The position numbers and the translations under genes are program-made. This document shows positions 11,840 to 23,200 of a DNA stretch of 64,000 nucleotides, piece by piece. Positions within the stretch are counted from its first letter, which is position 1. Each line of letters opens with the position of its first letter. The notes beneath the pieces are model-generated. The model did not search any database. It saw only the letters and a list, made by a program, of their open reading frames with translations, and was not told the DNA's origin. This DNA is from Sipunculus nudus. Its lineage: Eukaryota > Annelida > Sipuncula > Golfingiida > Sipunculidae. The DNA lies in the NCBI GenBank assembly GCA_026874595.1, contig CM049314.1, forward strand, positions 55,969,812 through 56,033,811. The letters are read 5' to 3'.

Positions 11840-12200
11840 GTAGATCGTTATCGAACAAAATAATGTTATTAAATGAGACAAGTCTGGGATCAATTAAAAA
11901 TTAACATATCACTCCCTTTCCGTCTCTCTCATTATTTCTCTTTTCTCTCTCTATCTCTCATTCATTCATTCATTCATTCTCTCTCTCTCTCGTCATATAT
12001 ATCTTCGGACAAAATAAAGTACTTAAATAAGACAGTTCTGGGATTCAATATGCATTCTTTCCGTGTCATTATTTCTCTTTCACTCTAACTCTCATACAGT
12101 CATGCATTCTAACTCCCTCGTAATATACATCGTTATATGAGAAAATATAGTTATTAAATGAGACCAGTTTGGGATTCATGAAAATTAAATTAACTTCAAA
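11055..12200. repeat. CT-rich tandem array with a conserved core of about 55 bp
   Basis: Seven irregular units of about 100-210 bp. Each has a core of the type ACAAAATAATGTTATTAAAT, then GAGACAAGTCTGGGATTCAT and a short AAAATTAAAT tail (cores near 11058, 11250, 11445, 11645, 11855, 12005, 12137). Between cores lie TCTCTCATT/CATTCATT runs, CT runs and a TA run (about 11786-11837). The left edge of the large duplication (11859) falls inside the fifth core. The copy at 44430 carries the last three units. Confidence 0.8.
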
Positions 12201-12366
12201 AACCGGTAGCTCCTGTATTTAAATGTTCCTTAATGTCTTCCATAATCTTCTTTTTCCATGACCGGTGCATATATGAACCGTGCAGGGTCATTTTCGACTG
12301 TAACGCTCACACACGGATATCTGGGCACCTGAATATTTGGTGAGCAGATATTTGGGAAGAGGATAA

Positions 12367-12683
12367 TTAGGAATTGATTGCCAGGCGGACACCCTCCATC
12401 TTCTGTGATTTTTTCGTCATTCTACTCATGTTCAACATTGGGATCATCTGATAACGCCTGTAAAGCGACTTCTGCTTCTTTCCAATCAATTTGATGTGGA
12501 TTGTGCAATTGAATTGGAACTTGGGACAGTTTGAGCACACCAATAGGAAATGTTTATGCATCTGAAAAAGGGCTCGACTTTTCCAGTTGTACAAATGGGA
12601 CATTTCTTCTGGGAATGTGATTGGAAAGCTGTCAATACTTCAAAATTCATACAAAAGAATAGTCGCACCATTTCCAGAGACAC
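12367..12683 (-). pseudogene. Possible frame-broken zinc-ribbon fragment
   Basis: Two overlapping minus-strand frames carry complementary halves of what looks like a zinc ribbon. The first (from 12683) has a KKCPICTTGK knuckle; the second (to 12367) has FLLVCSNCPKFQFNC followed by a basic tail. Joining them needs a one-base frame change near 12590. It lies in the first intron of the KDZ-like gene on the same strand. It may be a decayed exon or chance; both block copies share the same break, and copy 2 (44938-45254) has one extra substitution. I do not recognise a family. Confidence 0.25.
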
Positions 12684-13139
12684 AGTTTACTGTGGTAGTC
12701 TCGTTATATTCACAAATTAAGCTTTTTATTTTGCTGTAATTGCCAATGTATATTACTGTTAATATTGAACCCTCAGGACTAACATGCCGTATCTACTGAG
12801 ATTGCCTCTGACATAACCTTATTATCAATTTTATCTGTCTTTTTGAAACAGGCTCATGCATCAGTCGACTCACAGGCTGAGACACATGTTGAATGGAAAC
12901 AAAGGATGAACCAGATATTGTACGGTTTTGTTGGTTTATTTCCCTAATCATTTAAATCTTAAAGATCCTTTTGTACCTTGATTTTACAGGTTCTCATGCA
13001 ATAATAGAATTTAAACCATTAGAAACTTTAAAATGGATGCAAATAGAAATACAAGCTACATGTATGTAAAGCCTACCAAAGCATGCACTCCCTTGGCATG
13101 CCTTTCTTTTTATTTCGGGAATTTCTAAGAATTACTTAC

Positions 13140-14092
13140 ATGGTTTGTTTTCTGCAGTAAACTGTCATATGCTTCCTTGCACAGTTCCTCCAATTCTGGA
13201 GGATGGCCTTCTTTCTGCTGTGACACTCGTAGCACATCCCTTGGTCCCTTCTGCAGCAGCAGTCTCCACAAAAACCAAGCATCCTCCAGTCGGTCATGGT
13301 GCAGGGTGTTTTCACCTGGGTTGGGGGTTTGGTTGCACTTATGGCCAGGCACACAAGTACTCATATCACAACATCGGTTTTCTGCATTATATGCATCTGC
13401 TATAGCTCCAAATGAACACCCGCTCACTGTCAAGGATGCATGAAATTGTTCTAGCAAGCATGCTTCAAATACTGTGTCACGGGTTAACATGATATACTGA
13501 TCCAGACTGCAAGCACTGAACATCTTACAAGCAGGCACGCCTTTGTCATTATCCCTTGTGTAATAAGAGTACATCTGTGATATTTTGCAACTGGAGCACC
13601 TGCCATGGTATGCTACTCCCCTTATCATTCCTCTCTTGGTAAATATTTGTGGAAAGTTTGGACGGTAGTCAATTTACAAAGTATTCTTACACTCTGGACA
13701 AGATGAACTGTGTGGAAGCAGGATAATAGATTTATGTGCAGATTTGTTTGCACTAGTTTCAAAGAACACACTTGCAAATTTATCTAAATCTTGCTTACTC
13801 ACACTAACTGCTGTTTTCTGGCAGATTAAGTGAACTTCCCTACAATGAGAAGCTTTGCATTCAAACTGCACAGTGTTTTTCCCTGATCCTAGTGTCACAA
13901 AGACGTTGTTGGCTGGTTGTCCTTCCTTGTCCACATGTGCTTGGATGAATTCTTCTACAAGTTTCCACCTTTTTGTGGTATGCAGTGGGTAGTGGTTTGT
14001 TGCATAGCACAGGCAGTTCAGCCAGGGTATTGGAATTACGTACTTTGGCATTGTTGTCCAGGAGAACTTGAGATCTGTATAATGGTTATGAT
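13140..14092 (-). pseudogene. KDZ transposase-like gene, Cys-rich exon with in-frame TAA (copy 1)
   Basis: Long minus-strand exon: acceptor TTCTCTCTGATTGCAG at 14094, donor CAT|GTAAGT at 13140, 953 nt, 317 codons in one frame. It encodes the zinc-cluster region that precedes the KDZ core. Cys/His groups seen are ECKASHCREVHLIC, CPEC, GRCSSCK, ACKMFSAC and CCDMSTCVPGHKC. The frame is interrupted once by TAA at 13674-13676, about codon 139. On both sides the same frame looks coding (CPECKNTL before; IDYRPNFPQIF, then GMIRGVAYHGRC after), so this is a nonsense change rather than an intron edge. The exon enters with 2 nt, so at least one 5' exon exists upstream, beyond or before the palindrome; I could not find it. 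The same stop is in copy 2. Confidence 0.65.
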
Positions 14093-15033
14093 CTGCAATC
14101 AGAGAGAAACTATATTCAGTATAAATTATTTCTTTGTGCACAACAGAATATACTGTAACACGTTTTGGCAGTACTTATTTACTTCATTGATTTAATGGCA
14201 TACAGACAGCCCCTTAGATTTCTTACAAACAAGTATAAATCATCACAAGTAGGGATTGGTATGTACATCAGAATCTATTGAGCAGTAGTTATAATGACTG
14301 TCATCAATAACAGAACTGTCATTTGGATGTATTGCAGTCTCTAAATGCAAGCATGAGTTTTCAAGGTGCATTGAGCATTTTATTTTTTAAATTAACTATT
14401 CATGTGTGACCCACATTCTGGCCTGATACCTGTTTTGTGGGTCTTTAAAGTGAATGTTGATTAATGGATTACAGGTTATATTTAAAAAAAGTGTTTGTTC
14501 ACAGAAGAACAACCTGGGGCCAGTGCCACTACGGACAAGGACTCTCTGCATTGCTCTAAACACATCTGGTCAGTTCAGCAATAAATTAAAAAGAAATCAA
14601 GAAGTACAATTAATATTTTATGCCCAATCCTTATAAAAGTAATTCAAATACCTCTGTTCATGATTCCCTTGCAGCCATGATTATTATATTTTATTCTTAG
14701 TGACATATCAGGACAAATCATGCTGATTTTACGGGAACATGCCCCCTCCATGAACCCTTGTATATCTGAATGTAAACATGTCTTTAAATCCAAACCAATA
14801 TCCCAAGGCAATAAAAAATTCCAATCATATTTTGCTCAGTTTCAATTTTGCAGATCTCACCACTCTCCAGTACCTTAATAAATGTTTCAATGATTCTTAT
14901 TGGCACACTGTTATACAGATTCTATATAACTTGCAACAGCATGTTTACCTTAACCCTTAGGCAAATACACAATTGAGTTTATATCACAGATTTGGATCTT
15001 GGAACAGTACCCACAGGATTTTCAGCCACTGTT
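14093..15033. other. Sequence between KDZ exon and palindrome
   Basis: No clear gene. A 44-nt minus-strand candidate exon (near 14558-14515, after TTTAG, before CCAG|GTTGTT) would have the right phase to precede the exon at 14092, but it is too short to judge. The last bases before the palindrome repeat CAGCCA twice. Confidence 0.3.
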
Positions 15034-16611
15034 CAGCCATTATAATTGGGATAGTTTGATCTAGCATTCATTTCAAAGTATGGGGTTCTTTTTCAGTGAC
15101 ATCCACATCACATGAATTCCACGTTAGTAGTGAATATTTTTAGTTTAGTTTTGTTCCAGATAATGCGAGGACAAACAAAAACTGACAGATGGTGATATTA
15201 CATTTTTATTATAATAAAACATATAACCAATACAACACCTCACTGACACAAATTCCCTCATTGGTCATGTCAAAAGTGTGGCACATGGTTCACCATTATA
15301 GCACATTAAATAATTAATTAATTATTATCAACTGACTAATGGTTAATGAATCACGGAGGGATTATAAATTTTATATATACATTAATGAACTTTGTCTAAA
15401 ATTCACCACCACCATGAACTCGAGACACTTCCCAACCTGGAAATGAAAGTTGGTAATAGGAATATATTACTATATTTATAAATATATACCAGTGTTAGAT
15501 AATACAGCACCCAGATTGTGACTGGTGCTCAGCTGGCATGGACTTTTATTTTTTTTTCCTCCTCTTAAGTGTAAGGTTTGTATTAAGTCTTACACTTAGT
15601 ATGTGACTGAGGGTTACAAGTGGGAAGGGGAGGGGGGGGTTGTTCATATGATTCAGTGTCACTTAATACTGTCATGAGATAATCAAGCATGCTGAATGTG
15701 ACTAGTGTAGGCTAAATGGACACCTCTTGTCTCTTCTGTAGTTGGTAGAGGTCTGTATAGTTTTATTATAGTGACTGGGGTGAGAATTTTTTGCCTGTCT
15801 TAGCGTAACAGTTATATGGTAACAGTGAAATTTTTTTTAGATATAAAGCTTATCAAGTATACACAAGTATAACAGGTGACTGTGATGGTCCATGGAAAAT
15901 AGTTTTAAAGATTGTTTGCAAAAGAAACACAAGCAATCAGTATTGTGTATACCTTTCAGTTCTTTCATCAAACATATCATTGTTCAATACATAAAATGCA
16001 TATAATTTTTTTTAAAGTGTGAATGTGTCATGTATATTAAAGTAGAACACACTTTTAATGAAGTAATTTTGGGAAATATTTCATTCTAAAATTTCATTTA
16101 AATACTGCTACCTAAAGGTTTTTAACTAGTTACCATTTTGTATACTATTAAATTATATTCCAGCCATTTTTACATGATAGAACCAATAATAGTCTGCAGT
16201 GAATTTTTTGAAGGGTGTGATTCAATAAACTTTCATCTAAAGGTACTGACATTGTGCTCCACATTTGCAATGTGATTGCTGTGGGAATTATTTTTCTTTA
16301 TATGTAATATTATATAATGTTGTACATCTACAAAGAGACAAGTAAACAATTTTTGGTCAACTATATGTATATATTTATATATATATATGTGTGTGTGTGT
16401 GTACTAATTTATAAAACATACAGCAGGTGATTAGGAGGGAAGTAAGTCAAAGCTTAATAACACCCTGTTGAGGGGTTGTGATAAACAATGGAAAAGTCCT
16501 CTGTCAGCTCCCACGCACATTATATGCTCGCCTGGCCAGCAATCACCTAAGACTTCTGCAAACTCACAAGCATTGACAAAGCCCTGCGCAGATGAACCGG
16601 TCAACTAAATT

Positions 16612-17943
16612 ACATTACACACCAGTGTGCAGTAACGCCCTGCGCTGGGCGGTTTTAGACCCATAGCCTGCGGGGGATCGCAGCCCGCGGCCCCCACAGG
16701 CCCCCGCATAGGATTCTTTGTGGGGCCGGATGGGCTACATCTTAGAAAGTGCTGGGCAGGCTGAAATAAAGTCTGTGCGGGCAGGGCGTGCTGCGGGTTC
16801 ATGATCTGGCAGTTCAGTAGAACATGAATATATCTTTTGATATAAATCATCTTTTGAAGTTATTGATATATTTGTATAAATGTTTAGGTGTTGTAAAAAC
16901 AGTAATATGAAAAGATATATTTGAATAAACGTTAATTTATTCCCATTAATCCCTTACACTGACTGACAGTTGCAACAACACTATGAAAATGTGTCTTTTC
17001 TAGGTATCATGTCATTTTGTTTTACCAAATAGATGATGCAGCATTAATCCGAAATCTGGATTATAAACAATTGTCCTTGCAATGGAAGCTGGTCTAACTT
17101 TGTATAAAGTTACCTGTCATAATGTTGTATATGGACTGTAACCCTGTACTTGTGTCAGGTCTCACATTATTAATAATATGGCTGGGTGTGAAGCAAGGGC
17201 TTCAATGATTACCTTTGGTCTTGTAATATTTAGACAGTTTGTGTCTACAGCTGGCTCTGTAGGTGACTCAATTGACCTAGAACTTGACAAAGCCTAAGGT
17301 GGACTACTTATCTAATTTGAACTTCATATGCGGTCTATAATTGTAACTGAAATTGACCACTGGCTGGTCAAATCCATGTTTGGGCACTGTATAATGTAGT
17401 GATGACTTCAATAAGAATTTCTTTAAAAGACTATTCATTAGTATAAATGGAAAAACTTTTACAATTCGGGAAAACTTTCGCATATATCACAAAATTAAAT
17501 CCCTTGTGATCAAAAAGCAAGTAAAAGTATCTGGTTATAGCTTACAGTATGAGCATTCTTTTATAAATTGTCAGAAATGGCATGCAAAGGTGGGAGACCT
17601 GAGAACACAATTTGGGGATACAAGCCAAAACTGTCAGAGAAAACGTTCTTATGGAAAACCTGAAGTAGTGTTGTATTCATTTTTTTGTATCACTGATTAA
17701 TTTATTGAGTTTGAATAAAGTGTTCCTCACTTTCTTATTTGTTGAGCATATTTCTTTAATGCATTTAGCTGTGTAACAATAAAACATAGTTAAACTGCAG
17801 GTCATAGGTGAGGGTAATTAAGTAAGGTTTTGGCAGCAAAAGGCAGTTTTAGGCAGGTTATAACCTATTTTAGGCAGTTAAAGGCAGGTTTTAGGCTCTG
17901 CCCTGCCGAAAACAGCTTTTTGGCAGCCTAAAACCCAACCCTG
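16612..17943 (-). mobile_element. Possible non-autonomous hAT-like element inside the arm
   Basis: At 17943, reading the minus strand, an edge of type CAGGGTTGGGTTTTAGGC starts, followed by repeated GGCAG/TAGGCAG words (17828-17930). At the other end, 16612-16812 is a GC-rich patch with GTCTAAAACCGCCCAGCGC and GGGGGATCGCAGCCCGCGG. hAT elements often start CAG and carry short subterminal repeats, so this may be a decayed one. Terminal inverted repeats and an 8-bp target duplication are not convincing. Mirrored at 22340-23670. Confidence 0.25.
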
Positions 17944-18524
17944 ATAAGTAACACCCCTCTGGTTATGTCTATCTAAATGAACATCCAGAACCTAAAGCCA
18001 CATCAGATTACCCCTTTACTCCCTTGACCTGATTAGTCTCAGTTTCAGCTAATTAGCAGATTATGACTGAAAAGGTTTAAACAAGCAACACATCTTCGAA
18101 GTTTGATGGCTTGTGATTAGCTAAAACTATTCCGAAGGGCAATTTTGGGTACACATACTTTGAAGAAATCTAATTTTTTTCTTCACTTTTTCTTTTATAA
18201 ATTTATGTCAGAACAGACACAATAAACAAATTTTCTTTATTTCCCCTGTAAAATATGAAAACATATTTAAGGTGCGTTAAATTATTAAGATATATTAAAT
18301 CAATTTAACCTATCAAACATGTCTTTAAAAATAATTCATGAATTTTGGTTTGAATGATTGAAAAAAACGTATATTAATTAATTTTTCATTCCAGTCATCA
18401 AACTTTCATATATAAGAATAATATAAGGCTTATATTTGCAGCTTATATATGAGCTGTTAAAATATTCTTGATATGTAAACCTTTGGATCCAAAATTTTTT
18501 TTTTTTAATTATTTTGCGGGCTGG

Positions 18525-18630
18525 ACTGCGGGCCAGAAACTTAAAAAAATGCGGGGCAGGGCAGGTGCGGGCTGAAAGATAATTTTGCGGGCAGGGCTGA
18601 AAGAATCACAGTAACTGCGGGGCAGGCTAG
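18525..18630. repeat. GCGGGCAGGGC-rich patch
   Basis: Short GC-rich island in an AT-rich arm with repeated GCGGG(G)CAGGGC words, like those at 16770-16800. Mirrored near 21653-21758 and present in block copy 2. Function unknown; could be subterminal repeats of a transposon. Confidence 0.5.
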
Positions 18631-20080
18631 CTCAATTTTCTTCTTGAATTGCAGATTCTTGTGATTCTGTGATCTGCACTTTAGTGATGGAGTGTTATGT
18701 CTTCTGGTCTCCAGATTCAGGGTTCCTTTTTTCTTATCCCTTGGCAAAGAACTTTAAAACTGAGAGAGAAGCTTTAATGTCTATAGGTTTTTGGTCTTAC
18801 CAGTATCACAAGCCTTTTTTTCATTGAGATCAGAGCAATGATTTATTGTCCTTCAAGGCAAAGTTAGTCTTTCATTTTTGTGATAAGCATTCCAAGCTAG
18901 TATGACAAAGGGGGATGTTATGTGGTGTCTCTAAAGTTTGGGTTTATTTTTCCTAATTCTGTGCCAGCCACTTCCACTTTTACAGAGTGATATCATTTGT
19001 TTTCAAAAATGGTTAGACTAAGTCAAGACCTTTGTGACAATCCATTTTACTATGAAAGAGAGTGATGGTTTGTTAACAATGGTTGTGGTTCTTAACAGTA
19101 CCCCCGTGTCAAGCAGTTTACTTCACAGCATACCGTGGTTTCATGTATGCACAGATGGGTCTAGCTTATCCATTTTCAAATGTTATGGCTAAGTTTGGTC
19201 ACTGTACCTTTATTTTTGTCTTTGTAGCTAATGTTTAAGAAATGTGTGACTGACTAGCGGATGGATGGATGGATAGACCTTAACACAGATGGAGAGATGG
19301 ATGAACATTATGTTCGATGAACTTGCCTGAGCCACCTTCAGCATTGGTGGGAAATGGCTCCACTGATTTGTCACAAAAACACGAATGTGCTTAAATGTAT
19401 AGTAATAATAATGAATAGTTTCCACCCTCCGTCACTGAAATACTAGTCCCACCTTTCACAGATGTTATGTCTAGTTCCTAATGTCTTTTTTAAAATGTCC
19501 TAGTCATATTGCTTTTTGTCACAACACACTCATAGTTTTTTTAAATGCCATATAACAAAAACACTAGACCACCAGTGGTCGAGGGCTTGCCGGAAGTTGA
19601 AATGACAGGCAGACAGACAATAATAACTGTTGGTTTCCATCAATTGATTGAATTACGAAGCTTTGCTGAGGAACAGTGGCAACAGAACGACATATATTAC
19701 ACACATGAACATGAATCCACACCAGTTAAAAAAACCTATAATGGGCAGACATACTGACACACTTGAGATAACAGATGACCATATATTTTTTTTGGAGATC
19801 GTAACTAGAAACAAGATTTGATATAATTTGTGCAGATAAGGTTAACAGTTTTGGTAGTATGGCCATATAAATGATATGTTGCAGTATTTTGAGCGCAGGG
19901 TCTTTTGCCGCTATATCCTGAAAGGAAAAATTGCTTTCGAGATATAAATGTCTGACATAAGCTGTACCAGATTAAACAAAATTCTTGCAAAATTGTGGTC
20001 TGTATAAAGTTTTTTGTGAGATGCAAAAACCAGCAAGCAGGGAAATTTGAGGAAAACTGACAAACTGGCAGATAACTGAC

Positions 20081-20203
20081 ATATACCCAACATATCATGT
20101 TATTGCCATATCTCAAAATTAGAAACCTCAATTACATAAACTTAAGCGTATTTTCTTCTCCAATATTTAAAAAAGTAATTTGGTTGCAATATTGTGTCAC
20201 TTG
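20081..20203. other. Central spacer of palindrome 1
   Basis: About 123 bp of unique AT-rich sequence between the arms. The arms meet it at GGCAGATAACTGAC on the left and GTCAGTTATCTGCC on the right. No feature seen in it. Confidence 0.85.
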
Positions 20204-23200
20204 GTCAGTTATCTGCCAGTTTGTCAGTTTTCCTCAAATTTCCCTGCTTGCTGGTTTTTGCATCTCACAAAAAACTTTATACAGACCACAATTTTGCAAG
20301 AATTTTGTTTAATCTGGTACAGCTTATGTCAGACATTTATATCTCGAAAGCAATTTTTCCTTTCAGGATATAGCGGCAAAAGACCCTGCGCTCAAAATAC
20401 TGCAACATATCATTTATATGGCCATACTACCAAAACTGTTAACCTTATCTGCACAAATTATATCAAATCTTGTTTCTAGTTACGATCTCCAAAAAAAATA
20501 TATGGTCATCTGTTATCTCAAGTGTGTCAGTATGTCTGCCCATTATAGGTTTTTTTAACTGGTGTGGATTCATGTTCATGTGTGTAATATATGTCGTTCT
20601 GTTGCCACTGTTCCTCAGCAAAGCTTCGTAATTCAATCAATTGATGGAAACCAACAGTTATTATTGTCTGTCTGCCTGTCATTTCAACTTCCGGCAAGCC
20701 CTCGACCACTGGTGGTCTAGTGTTTTTGTTATATGGCATTTAAAAAACTATGAGTGTGTTGTGACAAAAAGCAATATGACTAGGACATTTTAAAAAAGAC
20801 ATTAGGAACTAGACATAACATCTGTGAAAGGTGGGACTAGTATTTCAGTGACGGAGGGTGGAAACTATTCATTATTATTACTATACATTTAAGCACATTC
20901 GTGTTTTTGTGACAAATCAGTGGAGCCATTTCCCACCAATGCTGAAGGTGGCTCAGGCAAGTTCATCGAACATAATGTTCATCCATCTCTCCATCTGTGT
21001 TAAGGTCTATCCATCCATCCATCCGCTAGTCAGTCACACATTTCTTAAACATTAGCTACAAAGACAAAAATAAAGGTACAGTGACCAAACTTAGCCATAA
21101 CATTTGAAAATGGATAAGCTAGACCCATCTGTGCATACATGAAACCACGGTATGCTGTGAAGTAAACTGCTTGACACGGGGGTACTGTTAAGAACCACAA
21201 CCATTGTTAACAAACCATCACTCTCTTTCATAGTAAAATGGATTGTCACAAAGGTCTTGACTTAGTCTAACCATTTTTGAAAACAAATGATATCACTCTG
21301 TAAAAGTGGAAGTGGCTGGCACAGAATTAGGAAAAATAAACCCAAACTTTAGAGACACCACATAACATCCCCCTTTGTCATACTAGCTTGGAATGCTTAT
21401 CACAAAAATGAAAGACTAACTTTGCCTTGAAGGACAATAAATCATTGCTCTGATCTCAATGAAAAAAAGGCTTGTGATAGTGGTAAGACCAAAAACCTAT
21501 AGACATTAAAGCTTCTCTCTCAGTTTTAAAGTTCTTTGCCAAGGGATAAGAAAAAAGGAACCCTGAATCTGGAGACCAGAAGACATAACACTCCATCACT
21601 AAAGTGCAGATCACAGAATCACAAGAATCTGCAATTCAAGAAGAAAATTGAGCTAGCCTGCCCCGCAGTTACTGTGATTCTTTCAGCCCTGCCCGCAAAA
21701 TTATCTTTCAGCCCGCACCTGCCCTGCCCCGCATTTTTTTAAGTTTCTGGCCCGCAGTCCAGCCCGCAAAATAATTAAAAAAAAAAAAATTTTGGATCCA
21801 AAGGTTTACATATCAAGAATATTTTTACAGCTCATATATAAGCTGCAAATATAAGCCTATATTATTCTTATATATGAAAGTTTGATGACTGGAATGAAAA
21901 ATTAATTAATATAAGTTTTTTTCAATCATTCAAACCAAAATTCATGAATTATTTTTAAAGACATGTTTGATAGGTTAAATTGATTTAATATATCTTAATA
22001 ATTTAACGCACCTTAAATATGTTTTCATATTTTACAGGGGAAATAAAGAAAATTTGTTTATTGTGTCTGTTCTGACATAAATTTATAAAAGAAAAAGTGA
22101 AGAAAAAAATTAGATTTCTTCAAAGTATGTGTACCAAAAATTGACCTTCGGAATAGTTTTAGCTAATCACAAGCCATCAAACTTCGAAGATGTGTTGCTT
22201 GTTTAAACCTTTTCAGTCATAATCTGCTAATTAGCTGAAACTGAGACTAATCAGGTCAAGGGAGTAAAGAGGTAATCTGCTGTGGCTTTAGGTTCTGGAT
22301 GTTCATTGAGATAGACATGACCAGAGGGGTGTTACTTATCAGGGTTGGGTTTTAGGCTGCCCAAAAGTTGTTTTCGGCAGGGCAGAGCCTAAAACCTGCC
22401 TTTAACTGCCTAAAATAGGTTATAACCTGCCTAAAACTGCCTTTTGCTGCCAAAACCTTACTTAATTACCCTCACCTATGACCTGCAGTTTAACTATGTT
22501 TTATTGTTACACAGCTAAATGCATTAAAGAAATATGCTCAACAAATAAGAAAGTGAGGAACACTTTATTCAAACTCAATAAATTAATCAGTGATACAAAA
22601 AATGAATACAACACTACTTCAGGTTTTCCCTAAGAACGTTTTCTCTGACAGTTTTGGCTTGTATCCCCAAATTGTGTTCTCAGGTCTCCCACCTTTGCAT
22701 GCCATTACTGACAATTTATAAAAGAATGCTCATACTGTAAGCTATAACCAGATACTTTTACTTGCTTTTTGATCACAAGGGATTTAATTTTGTGATATAT
22801 GCGAAAGTTTTCCCGAATTGTAACAGTTTTTCCATTTATACTAATGAATAGTCTTTTTAAGAAATTCTTATTGAAGTCATCACTACATTATACAGTGCCC
22901 AAACATGGATTTGACCAGCCAGTGGTCAATTTCAGTTACAATTATAGACCGCATATGAAGTTCAAATTAGATAAGTAGTCCACCTTAGGCTTTGTCAAGT
23001 TCTAGGTCAATTGAGTCACCTACAGAGCCAGCTGTAGACACAAACTGTCTAAATATTACAAGACCAAAGGTAATCATTGAAGCCCTTGCTTCACACCCAG
23101 CCATATTATTAATAATGTGAGACCTGACACAAGTACAGGGTTACAGTCCATATACAACATTATGACAGGTAACTTTATACAAAGTTAGACCAGCTTCCAT

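Larger units (their letters stand above)
15034..20080 (+). repeat. Palindrome 1, left arm (about 5.05 kb)
   Basis: Reverse complement of 20204-25247; matching positions sum to about 40281-40284 throughout. The outer end starts CAGCCATTATAATTGGG. The arm is AT-rich with three GC-rich or GGCAG-rich patches (16612-16812, 17828-17943, 18525-18630), short microsatellites and a GGAT run near 19258. No transposase, splice-supported exon or RNA gene is seen in it; open frames appear mirrored in both arms and lack coding features. No target-site duplication was found at the edges. Confidence 0.95.

Noticed and set aside
13145-13443. Two plus-strand frames of 86 and 88 codons over the KDZ exon
   Set aside because: Antisense shadows of the better-supported minus-strand exon.
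14434-14558. Possible 5' exon of the KDZ-like gene
   Set aside because: The long frame has the wrong phase at its donor, and the 44-nt alternative is too short to support.
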